This document shows positions 34,679 to 44,496 of a stretch of DNA of 64,000 nucleotides, one piece after another (position 1 is the stretch's first letter; each line of letters begins with the position of its first letter). The notes beneath the pieces were generated by a model. It was not told the origin of the DNA. It worked only from the letters and a program-made list of their open reading frames with translations, and made no database searches. Source of the DNA: Isoetes taiwanensis (taxonomy: Eukaryota > Streptophyta > Lycopodiopsida > Isoetales > Isoetaceae); NCBI GenBank assembly GCA_021234155.1, contig JAJEKV010000067.1, positions 4,643,279 to 4,707,278 on the forward strand, given 5' to 3'. Made by a program: the position numbers and the translations under genes.

Positions 34679-34913
34679 CTGGAACTTCTTTGGCAGATAG
34701 TATTTCATGCAAAAGCTCTCTACATTTGACTGCCTGGATGTTACTTGATGTCAAAGAAACCATATATAAAAACAGCCCGAAAGATGCAAATTGACACGTC
34801 TCGCAGCAGATGCGGATGTTTACCTCTATGGAGTGACCTTGACTTGCTCTTATAAACAGTTTTCCATCCTCCTTTAACAAAGTAAATCTCTGCTTATTGT
34901 CCTCTTGAACTGC
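34679..34913 (-). pseudogene. tRNA 2'-phosphotransferase (TPT1/KptA family), two exons
   Basis: Exon 34913-34824 is exactly 30 codons, from AVQEDNKQRFTLLKEDGKLF to IRASQGHSIE. It carries the family signature DKQRF...IRAxQGHSI, which lines the substrate pocket. After a GT-AG intron, exon 34733-34679 reads AVKCRELLHEILSAKEVP, matching V...ELL.PI...EVP before the HGTY motif. TPT1 removes the 2'-phosphate left at the splice junction of intron-containing tRNAs by transfer to NAD+. The N-terminal exons are not seen upstream, where a 1.6-kb LTR starts at 35035. The next exon with HGTY is not seen downstream. Either the gene is broken or its introns are very large; I favour broken. Confidence 0.75.
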
Positions 34914-35034
34914 CTGCAAAGAGGAAATGAAATAGAATAACCTAAACCTGATTAAAAAATCTCCTGCTATTGTTCACGACCTACTGAGTTTATTGAGAGA
35001 TTTCATTCTATGCCCAGGGTTTGCAATATATTGT

Positions 35035-36634
35035 TGTGACGTTCCAGCATAATATATGATCCGAATACGTATATTATACTGCCACGCCACACGTACATGT
35101 CATCAATGACATGTACTTGAGGGACGTATAGGGTTGCACCTAGGGGGCAAGGGTTGCACCTAGGGGGCAACATTGAATGTTGTGCATGTTAAATAAACAT
35201 ACACAATTATAAACCCCATGGACCCCATTGCCAAATGGCTAAATCCCATTTGGCCAATGTCTAACCTAACCCTAAGGGTTTCTATAAAAGGGCTTTCCCC
35301 TTAAACCCTAAACCTTTCTTCTCTTTGCATTTTCCTAGAGCTCCTTTCCTCTCTCGAATTCAGGGTTCTCTTGAGCCATTTCGCCAAGTCAAGACCCCAA
35401 TTTGCATTGCTCGGCTCCGAAAAGCCGTCTTTGCACAACAGATCATCGAGTAGCAGCAGTCTTCAGCAGGATCAGATGCATGGATGCGTTCCGAGGATCT
35501 GGAGCAGGTCAGGGACCAGGTATCTAGTCATTCTGTTGTGCAAAGCCGCCTTTTGGCTAGGCAATAAGCTGGTTTAGTATGTTAGACCAGCCATAGAGGC
35601 CTGATAGATCCCGAGATCATAAGCTCTAACAAAGGAACCTAACTCTAGATGTTTAGGTAGATAGATTTGATGTTATTCTCTATTTCAGTTCTGTGATGTT
35701 GTATGTATTTCACTCTGTGACCTCCATGTATTGGGAAGGGGGGGTAGAGGCCTAAAGCTATGTAGCAGATGATCCTAGATAGCCTACTAGTTCCCAATTA
35801 CATGTGGCCCGTGCACAGGAGCCCGCCTGGTTGTGGGTGGCGGGGCTAGACCGGTTGACAAGGAGGAACTTGTCCCATCACGGAGTGACCCCTCTGGTGT
35901 GTAAGGCCTATTGGGGGTCTATGCGGGCTAGGCTTAATGGCTTGTCACTGAGTGTGGGCAAGGCATGAGCTCGACACTCGTGGGGTGATGCGTCACCTTC
36001 CATTGAGTTCAAGTCGAATACGGGCAGTGGCCCTCTAGCCGCCTGTGAAGGGCATGGATGCCTCTGGAGGGGAGGTGACTCCCCTCCTGCCTCATCGGGG
36101 CTGGGGAGATGCAACCCAGTAGTAGTAGCCCTTCTGGCTATTCACCCGGCAGGCTATGGTTAGGTCCCAACACTTTTCAACCTACTGCACGGGAGGGGCG
36201 GATGGAGTGGACTACCCTTAGCCATGTTCTTATGCCAGCCAAATCCATGTGCCATGAATTCTGTCTGCAATGACTTCTGGAGGCCCAAGCCGTCAGTCAT
36301 ACCCCCTTGAGTATGAGCCCTGGGTAGGATTTCCCCTTGTTGTTATTGTTCATGTAGATGTTGTTGTATATGTGATGATTATGATGTGTTCACCCTTCGA
36401 GGTGATTGTATTGATTGTATTGTTATATTATATCATGTGCTCATGTTTATTTACGCTTCCGCAGATAGATCGACCCGAAGGGAAACGGGTGAATAATACA
36501 TCCACTCTTCCCTTGCTGGCTCATTCCACTGGGAGTGGTGTCAGGTGGATGGCCCCTGCCAGTTTGGCTGTCAGGGGGAATGCTCCGCCTTCTGATACGG
36601 TGTGTGCACCGTAGAGGAAATAGGGGACGTCACA
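35035..36634 (+). repeat. 1,600-bp LTR of an LTR retrotransposon
   Basis: The LTR starts TGTGACGTTCC and ends GG(GG)ACGTCACA, forming a terminal inverted repeat of about 9 bp with TG...CA ends. The next base is followed by TGGTATCAGAGC (36636-36647), the primer-binding site for initiator Met-tRNA, which fixes this as the 5' LTR. It holds a TATA box and a telo-box. A 20-bp unit, AGGGTTGCACCTAGGGGGCA, is repeated head to tail near 35129-35169. No matching 3' LTR was seen in the window, so the target duplication cannot be tested. Confidence 0.88.
35283..35313 (+). promoter_or_regulatory. LTR promoter: TATA box and telo-box
   Basis: TATAAAAG at 35283-35290 is followed by AAACCCTAAAC at 35303-35313. 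The telo-box lies about 13 bp after the TATA box, at the expected start of R. Plant core promoters of highly expressed genes often pair these motifs. Transcription should start near 35310-35320. Confidence 0.6.
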
Positions 36635-36850
36635 GTGGTATCAGAGCATGATCTTGGTAGATCAAGATCGAGCACTGACCATTTTTCCATAGGACTACAG
36701 TAGATTCAAGCCTTGGGAAATAGCCACCCAAGCAGGAACCTCGAAAATTGGAAATTTTTTTCCAATTTCTAGTGTAGTAAATAGGTTAATGCTAAGTTAG
36801 TAATAAGTTTTAGCAGAAACCCAATCTAAAATGGCCAAAAAGAAGTGACC

Positions 36851-36918
36851 CCTCACAGAGTGCGCCCAGACCCAATCGGTTTGCAAACCGATTCGACCCT
36901 GGCGCACTGTGTGAGTGG
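36851..36918 (+). repeat. Hairpin unit 1 (68 nt)
   Basis: The outer stem CTCACAGAGTGCGCC pairs with GGCGCACTGTGTGAG with one mismatch. The inner stem is the palindrome AATCGGTTTGCAAACCGATT. It lies about 215 nt downstream of the primer site of the LTR element. Confidence 0.9.
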
Positions 36919-37064
36919 TGGACCCATGTTGACCTAGTTAGATGTATAGTTTAGCTAAACTAATGGTGCAGTTCAGCTTATTCCCTTGATTCTAGCTAGT
37001 TTTGCATGCTAAAACACTAAGAAACCCCCTGTAAATTGAAAATTAGGCCCAAAAAGAGGTGACC

Positions 37065-37132
37065 CCTCACAGAGTGCGCCCAGACCAATTCGGTTTGCAA
37101 ACCGATTCGACCCTGGCGCACTGTGTGAGTGG
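37065..37132 (+). repeat. Hairpin unit 2 (68 nt)
   Basis: This unit has the same outer stem as unit 1 and the inner palindrome CGGTTTGCAAACCG, with a T/C change and shift at one side. It starts 214 nt after the start of unit 1. Confidence 0.9.
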
Positions 37133-37922
37133 TCAAAACTTTGAACCTTCATAACTTGAGTTATACAGCTCCAAATCGCCTGAAATTTGTTCCGTTAGGA
37201 CCATTAAAGAGTCTAGAATCCATTTATGACCTCAAATTAGACTAAAAATATTATAATGCACCTCAAAATGATCAAAATTGCTCAAACCCTAAATTCTGTC
37301 TTCCAAACTAGGGTTTGTTTAGAAATAGAAGCAATAGTTTTTAGGGTACAAGGCTAGAGCCACAGAAGAGCAAAGGGCATGTCTTTTTGAAGACATGGAA
37401 GACCCAGGCGACGCACAGATAACATAAGGAAGGACTGTGAAAAGGCAGACCCAAGAGAGAAAGCACTGTGGCAAACACCTCTACCAACGAAGCGAGTAGT
37501 ACAGGGCACAACTGGCCTATCAACAATCTTCATCGAATGGAAGACATACGTTAATCATCTGCATGAAGAACCTTCTCGACGAAGCACTCGGTTGCAACAT
37601 CCACAAGCTCACAGCAGAAAGAAGATTGCTAGTTATCGTAAATACACAACTTTTTGTAAATACAAATTTATGTTTTGATCATGTTAACGTGTAAAGCTAT
37701 AAGTAATTAGGTTGTATTAATGATATCTGCATTTGGAATTACCAAAATTGGAGTAAAACTCAGTGTTTCTGCCACTGTGTGAGTGGTCGACCACTGATCT
37801 TTGCCAATTCTTGGCCAAATGCAGAAAGTAAGGGCACCATTCGACTCAGCTCACCTTGCTTAATAGGATTTGACTCCTAGTTTGTAGAAATAGGCCAACC
37901 TAGACTCAAATGCAGCCCCACC

Positions 37923-37990
37923 CCTCACAGAGTGCACCCAGACCAAATCCGTTCAGGATCCGATTTGATCCTGGCGCACTGTGTGAGTGA
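37923..37990 (+). repeat. Hairpin unit 3 (68 nt)
   Basis: The outer stem is conserved apart from one G-to-A change in the left arm. The inner stem sequence is different, CAAATC paired with GATTTG, but pairing is kept. It starts 1,072 nt after unit 1. Confidence 0.9.
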
Positions 37991-38127
37991 TGGACCCCAA
38001 AACTAGGCCAAAACTTGTCCAAATGAAGGAAGTAAGGACTCAATCCGACTTATCTCGATGAGATAAGCAAGATTCTATCCTTAGTTTGCATGTTTGGCAT
38101 CATTTTCGACCCAAATAAGGCCCCACC

Positions 38128-38195
38128 CCTCACAGAGTGCTCCCAGACCAAATTCGTTCAGGATCCGATTTGATCCTGGCGCACTGTGTGAGTGG
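38128..38195 (+). repeat. Hairpin unit 4 (68 nt)
   Basis: This is the same inner-stem type as unit 3. The change CAAATC to CAAATT turns a G-C pair into a G-U pair. It starts 1,063 nt after unit 2. A separate half-copy (CACTGTGTGAGTGGTC) lies near 37773-37788. Confidence 0.9.
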
Positions 38196-38368
38196 TCACA
38201 CTAAAATTGTCCTAACTTGCCCATACTTTCTCCAAAGTAGATGAAATTTGCCGCAATAGGATCCTTAGGATGTACTCTTTAGCATGATTAGCTTGTTTTT
38301 TGTATAGCAGCACCTTAGAATCATAGATATTCCCCAACATTAAATTTTTTCCAAAATTAGGGTTTTGT

Positions 38369-38379
38369 CTATAAATAGG
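38369..38379 (+). promoter_or_regulatory. TATA-like box CTATAAATAGG (first)
   Basis: This is a near-consensus plant TATA box inside the internal region of the LTR element, at the end of the second copy of the 1.06-kb duplication. A second copy of the same word lies at 38711. Function as an internal promoter is inference. Confidence 0.4.
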
Positions 38380-38710
38380 ACCACTACCCTCATTTGCATC
38401 CTACACCTTTGCTCCTCATCCAAGGCAATTTTTTTCAGCTCCCAGAGGCGCTCCTTCATCTGTTTGATATCCCCAGCAGCTCTAGCATCATGGCAACCAT
38501 CAATGCTACTCTCTATTACCAGGACATCATGGCTGAATTCCATGCAAAGATAGGTCCTTCTCTAGTAGAACTTCCCCCTTGCATAGGATACTTTGCTCCA
38601 AGCATAGCCCTTCATACAGCTCTGTAGAACATCCCAAACATTTCAATTATGAAGACCAGACAAATACCTAGAAAATAAGACCAGCCGCTTAACCAATTAT
38701 ATGTCCGTAG

Positions 38711-38721
38711 CTATAAATAGG
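38711..38721 (+). promoter_or_regulatory. TATA-like box CTATAAATAGG (second)
   Basis: Identical to the box at 38369 and followed by the palindrome GAGGAGATACTCCTC. The acidic frame starting at 38824 lies about 105 bp downstream, a normal leader length, so this could drive it. Confidence 0.4.
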
Positions 38722-40167
38722 AGGAGATACTCCTCATACACCATAGTTGTAGCCATTTTCTTATCCCATAGAACCCAAACCCAGATAGGAGAAGCATCTG
38801 TCCAACCTCTAGAGCTCGAGCCTATGACCATGGCAGCAAGTGAAGAAGAGCAGATGCTTCTCGAGTACGAGGAGGCAGAGCAGGAGAAGATGAAGGACGT
38901 GGGTCGGACATAGAGGACATCATAGACGTCGATCCAGCACAAGAGAGGCAACAAGCTGAGGAGGAACTTCAAAGTTTTGAAGAGGGGCTGAGAACCACGG
39001 GGACAACTCCACCACTTGGGCTAGGCATCACAAGCTAATCCCGATAATCATCCAAGGAGAAGCGTACCTGAGCCTGCACGACATCAAGAACCTTCCAGAG
39101 TGCAGGGACAAGGGCTACAGGATAGACGAGTTCCTGCATCTATGTCAACAACCGGACCTTGATGACTTCATCGACCGGAGACATAGGACTTCCCCATCAA
39201 CATAAGGGAGGCCCGGATGTACACTGGCCAATCATCAACAGATATATAAGCCTACACTGGCATCAGGCAGATGACGGCTCAACAAGAGTTACCCACAGAG
39301 GAGGAGTTCTTAGCGATCCAGGAGCGGATGAGAATCAGAGGGAAACGAGTGCGCTCCTACCCAGCACCTCGACAACAGGACCAGTCGAACAGGATAGGGG
39401 CAACATCAACAAAAGGCGCAACAATGCTAGACAACTGCAGAACACCCAAGTCCAGACATGACGAGCTCCCATGCCCCTTGACCTAGTAAGAAGGCAATAA
39501 TGACTTCATCTATTTCAAAAAAATAGGGGATCATGATCAAGGAAAAAGAGGAGACACATAATAGGGAAGGAACATCTACGACTTGAAGGCATATATCAAC
39601 ACCAAGGGCAAGATCGAGGAGGAGGATAGTCGGTACGAACAAGAGTTCCAGATCCAGAAATGCCTGCAAACCCAATGAAGGATGATTCCAGCACCTTAGT
39701 CAAGTAGTTCAAGACTCTAGTGGACCCGACCCAAAGGACGGAGGAGCCGACCTAGCCAACAACCACAGACTACTCAAAGGCAACTCGAAGGAGCGATGGC
39801 ATGTGCAATGGAGACGACAACATTTCCAGGCATAGGGGAGGCATCTCACAACGAAGCTTTGAAGACATGCAACAATGCCCGACTGCAACAACCAGGTGAT
39901 CGTACTCAAGCGATCAACGACACTACACATCTTCAAACGACACACTGCATGTAGGGACGTTGAGCAGTCACGACGCTCCACATGACAGGTAAACACATTA
40001 AGGAGGAGCAGTTTCAACTCAAGAGTTCACATCGAGGAACGCTCCCCGCGACTTGGGATAACGACCTCAGGTCACACACGAAGGTCAACTATAGTCGCAA
40101 CACCTCAAGGAACCCCGGAGTCAAGTAGAACGAGGAAGATGCAGCAAAACCAAAGAATCAAACATGA

Positions 40168-40695
40168 TTGATGTCTGTGGTTAGTAAGCCTTTCGACGAT
40201 TCTGGAAATAGGCGAATGTTTGAGGATGTTTACAAGGAAGAACTGCAGCGAAGGGATGAGTGTGAGAAACATGGAAGTGCAGGTGCAGTTTTATTGGCTG
40301 ATGCACAGCAAGATAGAGATGTAGCAGCAGCTGATGTAGGGCAGTGTTCGATGGATGTTGATTGTCCTCAGGATGTAGAATCTGGTAAGAAATTTGAGAC
40401 ATCTGCTTCTATTTCTGAACTTGCAAGTCGGGGAGTACAGGTGCTAGATTTGAAGAACAGGACTCTGGAACAGATTGTAGATGCTACCTACTTCGACATT
40501 GATGAAACTGAGCTAGCAAAATGTCCAATAGCTCGCAGGGCTTTGAATCTGAATATCAATATTGGAAGTTCTTCAGGTACAAACATCTATGGTGGCTCAT
40601 TCAATAACTGCACGTTCGTGGCTTCTGCTGAACTCGAGAAAGAATTTCAAGAGTTTATGATATCGAAGAGATCGAAGATGCGTGATTCTCTGTAG
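40168..40695 (+). CDS. Uncharacterised 175-residue ORF, possible C-terminal part of an element protein
   Basis: The frame is intact from ATG 40168 to TAG 40695. The N-terminal 35 residues are charged (FEDVYKEELQRRDECEKHG). The middle is acidic (DVAAADVGQCSMDVDCPQDV). Then come VQVLDLKNRTLEQIVDATYF and an Asn/Gly-rich stretch NLNINIGSSSGTNIYGGSFN ending NCTF, and a basic tail (ISKRSKMRDSL). A G-x-F-x-NCTF ending after N/G-rich sequence reminds me of tails of Crypton-type recombinases. That is weak, and no catalytic domain precedes it. It may be a last exon whose upstream exons are unrecognised or lost. AT-rich tandem repeats follow the stop. Confidence 0.4.
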   Translation: MMSVVSKPFDDSGNRRMFEDVYKEELQRRDECEKHGSAGAVLLADAQQDRDVAAADVGQCSMDVDCPQDVESGKKFETSASISELASRGVQVLDLKNRTLEQIVDATYFDIDETELAKCPIARRALNLNINIGSSSGTNIYGGSFNNCTFVASAELEKEFQEFMISKRSKMRDSL

Positions 40696-40727
40696 TTCTG
40701 TATTTCTGAACAATGTAATTTTGGCTG

Positions 40728-40930
40728 TTGGATATCTGAAGATACTACAGGCTATTTTTGGCTATTTGAAGATACTACAGGCTATTTTTGTATCAATGTT
40801 TTCAGTGTTTAATGTTTTCAGTGATCAATGTTTTCTGTGTTTAATGTTTTGATTCAATGTCTTTAACTGAAAAAAATTTCTCGATGTCTTTAACTGAAAA
40901 AAATGTCTCGATGCCTTTAACTGAAAAAAT
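40728..40930 (+). repeat. Three small tandem repeat clusters after the ORF
   Basis: GAAGATACTACAGGCTATTT occurs twice (40737-40790). TCAATGTTTT and CAGTG/TGTTTAATGTTTT words repeat at 40793-40852. TGTCTTTAACTGAAAAAAAT then follows in three near copies (40858, 40885, 40912). The last is followed by an inverted GAATCACTGATTC-type region. Confidence 0.85.
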
Positions 40931-41036
40931 CCAAACAGAATCACTGATTCTGGAAAATGGCCTGTGAGAATGAGTGATTCCCGGAAAGAATCACTGCCAC
41001 GTGGCAAACACGGATAGGCGGATGGAGCAGAAAATG

Positions 41037-41770
41037 CCCCACCCCAATTTTACGTACTTTATATTGATTATAAAGAAAAACGCTACCTTAAAATGTGCCC
41101 ATTCAATTAACTGCTAGGGACACATCATCAAAGAAATCGTGCTAATGGAGATTGATTCTGTAATTGCGTTGGAAACGTTTCATTCGTATATCCTCTACTC
41201 GCTTTAAAGTATTCCAGAGTCTAGAGTCTGATATAGAGCCTCTGCTTCTAAGAACACATCCTTGTTTTTGAGTTTGAGTTTTAACTCTGAGTTTCTTTAA
41301 CAAAAATCATAACAATCATTTCTGAATACATTCAATAGTTTTTCAATGCCCTTGGGGCAATCCTACGTGTTTTCCGGCAGACATGTGCCGTTTTTTCTAT
41401 CTGCCACCTATCCATTCTTTCTGAATGTCTTCATATTTTTTTAGTTGTGTGTTGTTCCGACGAAAAACAGAGCAGCTTAGCTCTGTCAAAAGGGTTTCGG
41501 GGCTTATCGACAACATCATTACACTTGAAAATCGGGACTTTCCATTGAAATCTAAGTTTGAATCAAGAAATTTTCCACAGACATGAAAAACTGGATGCAC
41601 CTGCTGTGCCAATGCCAATGGCAAGCACCGATTTGAACCCACCCATTTGAAGAAGGAGGTTTCAACCCACCAATTCCTAAACTAGTCTAGACAGAATCAA
41701 ACTGGTCTATCCTGGATTTTAAATCGGCAGACCATCAAATAAACCTTCAGTATTTTCAACTGCCATCTGC
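41037..41770. other. No recognised gene
   Basis: This stretch contains only short frames. TCTAGAGTCTGATATAGAGC near 41219 and the text to 41340 have the look of retroelement leader or LTR sequence, but no TG...CA boundary or primer site supports that. Confidence 0.3.
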
Positions 41771-42003
41771 ACCACAAGCTTCTCCATCACTCGCAAATAC
41801 CAAATAAAAATATTGCAAGCTTATTCTATCCCTTATTGCCTATTTCTATCCCTTGTCGGCCCAATTAGGCCTGGAATCTGACTAGACAACAACCGGATTG
41901 TTGCAGCCGCTCAAAGCTTGCAGACCGCTCAAAGCTTGCTCAACCGGATTGTTGCATGCCGTCCATACCTATCTGCCGAACAGACGTGCCCTTGTGCGAA
42001 CCT

Positions 42004-42667
42004 TCAACTGCACACCCGCAAGCACTGGTTCACATATTCCAGCGGGATCCCATGCCTCACTGTGCCTATCTCCCACTGTGATCTTATTTCCGCCAGGGTC
42101 TGCGTCTTCGACAAGTGCTGGCCATTGGCAATGTGGCAGTGCGCCACTACATTGTTCCAATCCTCCACCCAAGGCACGCGCTTATGTGGATGCGATCCCA
42201 CCTTATGCAAATAGGAAACATCACCCACGACGCCCACATATAGCCCCTCACGGTATTGCTCCCACCGTCCCTCATATCTAGCCCACGTGGAAATAACTTG
42301 CCTGCCCAGTCTGTGTGGAAAGGGAGGAAAATCTGGGTCTGCGATCCTGATGTCGCAAGAGTAGGGAGGCCTACCCTCGTTGATGGAAGCAATCATAAGA
42401 TCATATGTCTCTTTCAAGAAGACATAGCCATGGACACGAACTCCTCGGGCCCGTTCCTGCCTAAGCCAGGCGCACGGATCGGGATACATCTGAACCACCT
42501 CCTGCACGACATTAGAACCACCGGGTGCACGACTAGCAGTTGTGGCAACGGACGATGTAGAGCTATCGACATGTAATTGATCAGATGAATCCTGCCAATA
42601 GTCGCTATTGCCATCATCTGAAAGCTCGCTCATAGACCCCTCATCCTCATAATCTGAATCTGCCATT
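42004..42667 (-). CDS. Element-like protein with a possible H2C2 zinc motif (partial)
   Basis: I place the start at ATG 42667 (MADSDYEDEGSM) rather than 42702, because the acidic N-terminus begins there. A TATA box lies about 110 bp upstream. Residues 1-40 are acidic and Ser-rich. The middle reads RVHGYVFLKETYDLMIASIN and PHRLGRQVISTWARYEGRWE. The C-terminal part has VPWVEDWNNVVAHCHIANGQ then HLSKTQTLAEIRSQWEIGTV and GIPLEYVNQCLRVC. The spacing H-x6-H...C-x2-C resembles the HHCC zinc finger ahead of retroviral-type integrase or Ginger-like DDE domains, and TLAEIR...W fits that fold. A stop follows at once (42004), so any catalytic domain is lost or frameshifted. The family is not firmly identified. 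Confidence 0.45.
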
Positions 42668-42775
42668 CTAACAGACCCTATCAAACAAGCTGCACTATGC
42701 AAGGCAAAGCTCAGAAACTACGAAGACCGATCGCTTAGGCGCCGCTTTGACGCATTTGAAAGACCCGTAGGCGTT

Positions 42776-42784
42776 CTTTTATAG
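42776..42784 (-). promoter_or_regulatory. TATA box upstream of the 42-kb gene
   Basis: CTATAAAAG reads on the minus strand. It lies about 110 bp from ATG 42667 and directly beside the palindrome at 42793-42810. This suggests a self-contained promoter. Confidence 0.5.
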
Positions 42785-42792
42785 AGAACTGG

Positions 42793-43137
42793 AATTCGCT
42801 TAAGCGAATTTGACAACTTGGTCAAAAAAAATTTAGTCAAACTCCTTGAAATTCGCTTAAGCGAATTTTGGCTTTAAAAAAAAAAAAAAAAATCCTCATT
42901 AAAAAAAAAAATGGTCGGCGTGACCGAATTTCAGCAAATTTCAGGGGATTTAAAAAAAAAAAAAAAATCGAAATTCGGCGAATTTCAGTTTTTTTTAAAA
43001 ACGACCTGCGCAGGCGTGCTCTGACGGAATAAGACAGAACCCTGACAAAATTTTCCGGCGACGTCTTATGAAATTTGCTTAAGCGAATTTCATAAAACTT
43101 GAATCTTCAAAGAATATTCCCTTGTGAAATTCGCTTA
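42793..43137. repeat. Array of AATTCGCTTAAGCGAATT palindromes
   Basis: Perfect palindromes lie at 42793-42810 (18 bp) and 42849-42868 (20 bp). A 26-bp palindrome with one mismatched pair lies at 43068-43093, and a half-site GAAATTCGCTTA at 43126-43137. A-tracts of 10-18 bp lie between. Another half-site, TTAAGCGAATTTCAG, occurs at 53258-53272. They flank the TATA box of the 42-kb gene, so they may be terminal or regulatory sites of a mobile element. Confidence 0.85.
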
Positions 43138-44496
43138 TTTTGGATCCTCTTCACCAGCTTTAGATCAGTGCTTGCATCAGGTTCAACGCTGTGCATTGGA
43201 CTTTTTATGAGAGGAGGCAAGTATACAAAAATACATTAACCCTACACTCCATGATTCTTCTATAAATTTTGTAGCAAAAGATTAATAAGGCACTGCTTGA
43301 TCATATGGATCTGGATTTTGAAGCATGCAGTAACGGATTTCTAGATCAATATGATATGTCTTTTTTCAGTTGTATTTTGTTGCTTCTTTTCGCAGTTGGC
43401 AGGTCCTGTGGAAGGCATGGTTTGATCAGTGTTGATTTAGATATGATTGCATGCGAGACATGTGGAGCACACCATCATGGTTAAGCCAGTTTAGTATGAC
43501 CCAACGGACTAATAGTAAGTTTGAGCTTGTCGGAGGAGGAAAAATGACAGGATGCATATTCGAGTGTTTATCAATCCAATCCGCCATAGCCAATTTTTTG
43601 TACGGCTTCTTTTTGTTTACTATATGGATTTGTTAGATTTTTTTATTTTCTCACAGATTCCAACAGTTTTAATGCAGAGATAATGCCAAAGAATTTGATT
43701 CATGCTCTGCATGTAGAAGAAACCCGTAGTTTCGTGCTTGCAAATACGGCTGCTTCTGCTGTTGTGCTCTGAAGACGGTCTCTGTAGATAACAGGTAATA
43801 ATGTGGACACATCCAATTGCTTTGCAGGCCATACAGTGGTGATGTTTTGCAACCTCTTTCAAGTAGCTGTAACATCTTTACAGGAGGCATTTTGCACAGA
43901 GCTTTAGAACCCAGAGGAAGAATCGAAAAGAACCCCGGCAGCATACATGTGTTCTAAATCATGACAAATATGCTTACCTCATCATGTTTCAATCGACTGT
44001 TGGGAGCTGAGCGACTGTGCCGGAGGTGATATATTGAGAAGCCCATTTTGTTGAACTGAATAGTTTGCATGTGGGACCAGCGATCTTACCCTGAGTTAGG
44101 CAATGCTTCGGATGCCAGCTGAGGGAGCCTTTGCCTGACATCTTGTGTATCAGCCAAAGACAGCCTCTCGAGTTGTCTGCATTCATCTTCTGTGAGATCA
44201 GGGGTCCAAGCGTGTGTGCTACAAAGAAAGTAGCTGGTTTAAACGAAGTATTGAACAAATGGGGTTCAGTATTGACATCATAAAACTTCTCTGGAGGGCA
44301 GAGAGAGGGAGAATTTAATTCTCGGTGCATTATTTTAATTTTAATTTTTCTTTTTCTTTTTCTGCACACCAACCTTTGTGATAAGTGATAAGTGTGATAC
44401 TTGGTGTCTTTATCATTTTAATAAGTTTATTTTTTATATGATGGAATGCTGAACTTTGGCATTCTTAGCTTATTTTTGTTTGCTTTTCTATGGGCA
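43138..44496. other. No recognised gene
   Basis: Only short frames are present. Upstream exons of the arginyl-tRNA synthetase pseudogene would be expected here if they existed; I did not find them. Confidence 0.35.

Larger units (their letters stand above)
36840..38410 (+). repeat. Diverged tandem duplication of about 1.06 kb
   Basis: Three anchor pairs keep nearly the same offset: hairpin units 1/3 (1,072), units 2/4 (1,063), and AAACTAGGGTTTGTTTAGAA against AAATTAGGGTTTTGTCTATA (about 1,049). TGAAATTTG and TTAGGA-type words after units 2 and 4 also align. The second copy has gained, or kept, a strong TATA-like CTATAAATAGG where the first has TTAGAAATAG. Confidence 0.75.
36635..40150 (+). 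mobile_element. Internal region of the LTR element: PBS, hairpin leader, gag-like remnant
   Basis: The region starts with the Met-tRNA primer site (36636-36647). A long non-coding leader follows with four 68-nt hairpin units and a roughly 1.06-kb duplication. From about 38824 an acidic frame starts (MTMAASEEEQMLLEYEEAEQ); after one frameshift it continues as SDIEDIIDVDPAQERQQAE. After another, GEAYLSLHDIKNLPECRDKG follows (39032-39181), then DFPINIREARMYTG. This could be a decayed gag, but no zinc knuckle, protease, RT or integrase motif is seen. No 3' LTR was found, and the downstream boundary is a guess. Confidence 0.5.

Noticed and set aside
36635-36650. Possible tRNA-related gene at TGGTATCAGAGC
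   Set aside because: This is the primer-binding site, complementary to the 3' end of Met-tRNA; there is no cloverleaf.
36851-38195. CRISPR-like array
   Set aside because: Only four repeats, each a long hairpin with unequal spacing, inside a plant LTR element. Spacers are not unique short inserts and no cas genes exist.
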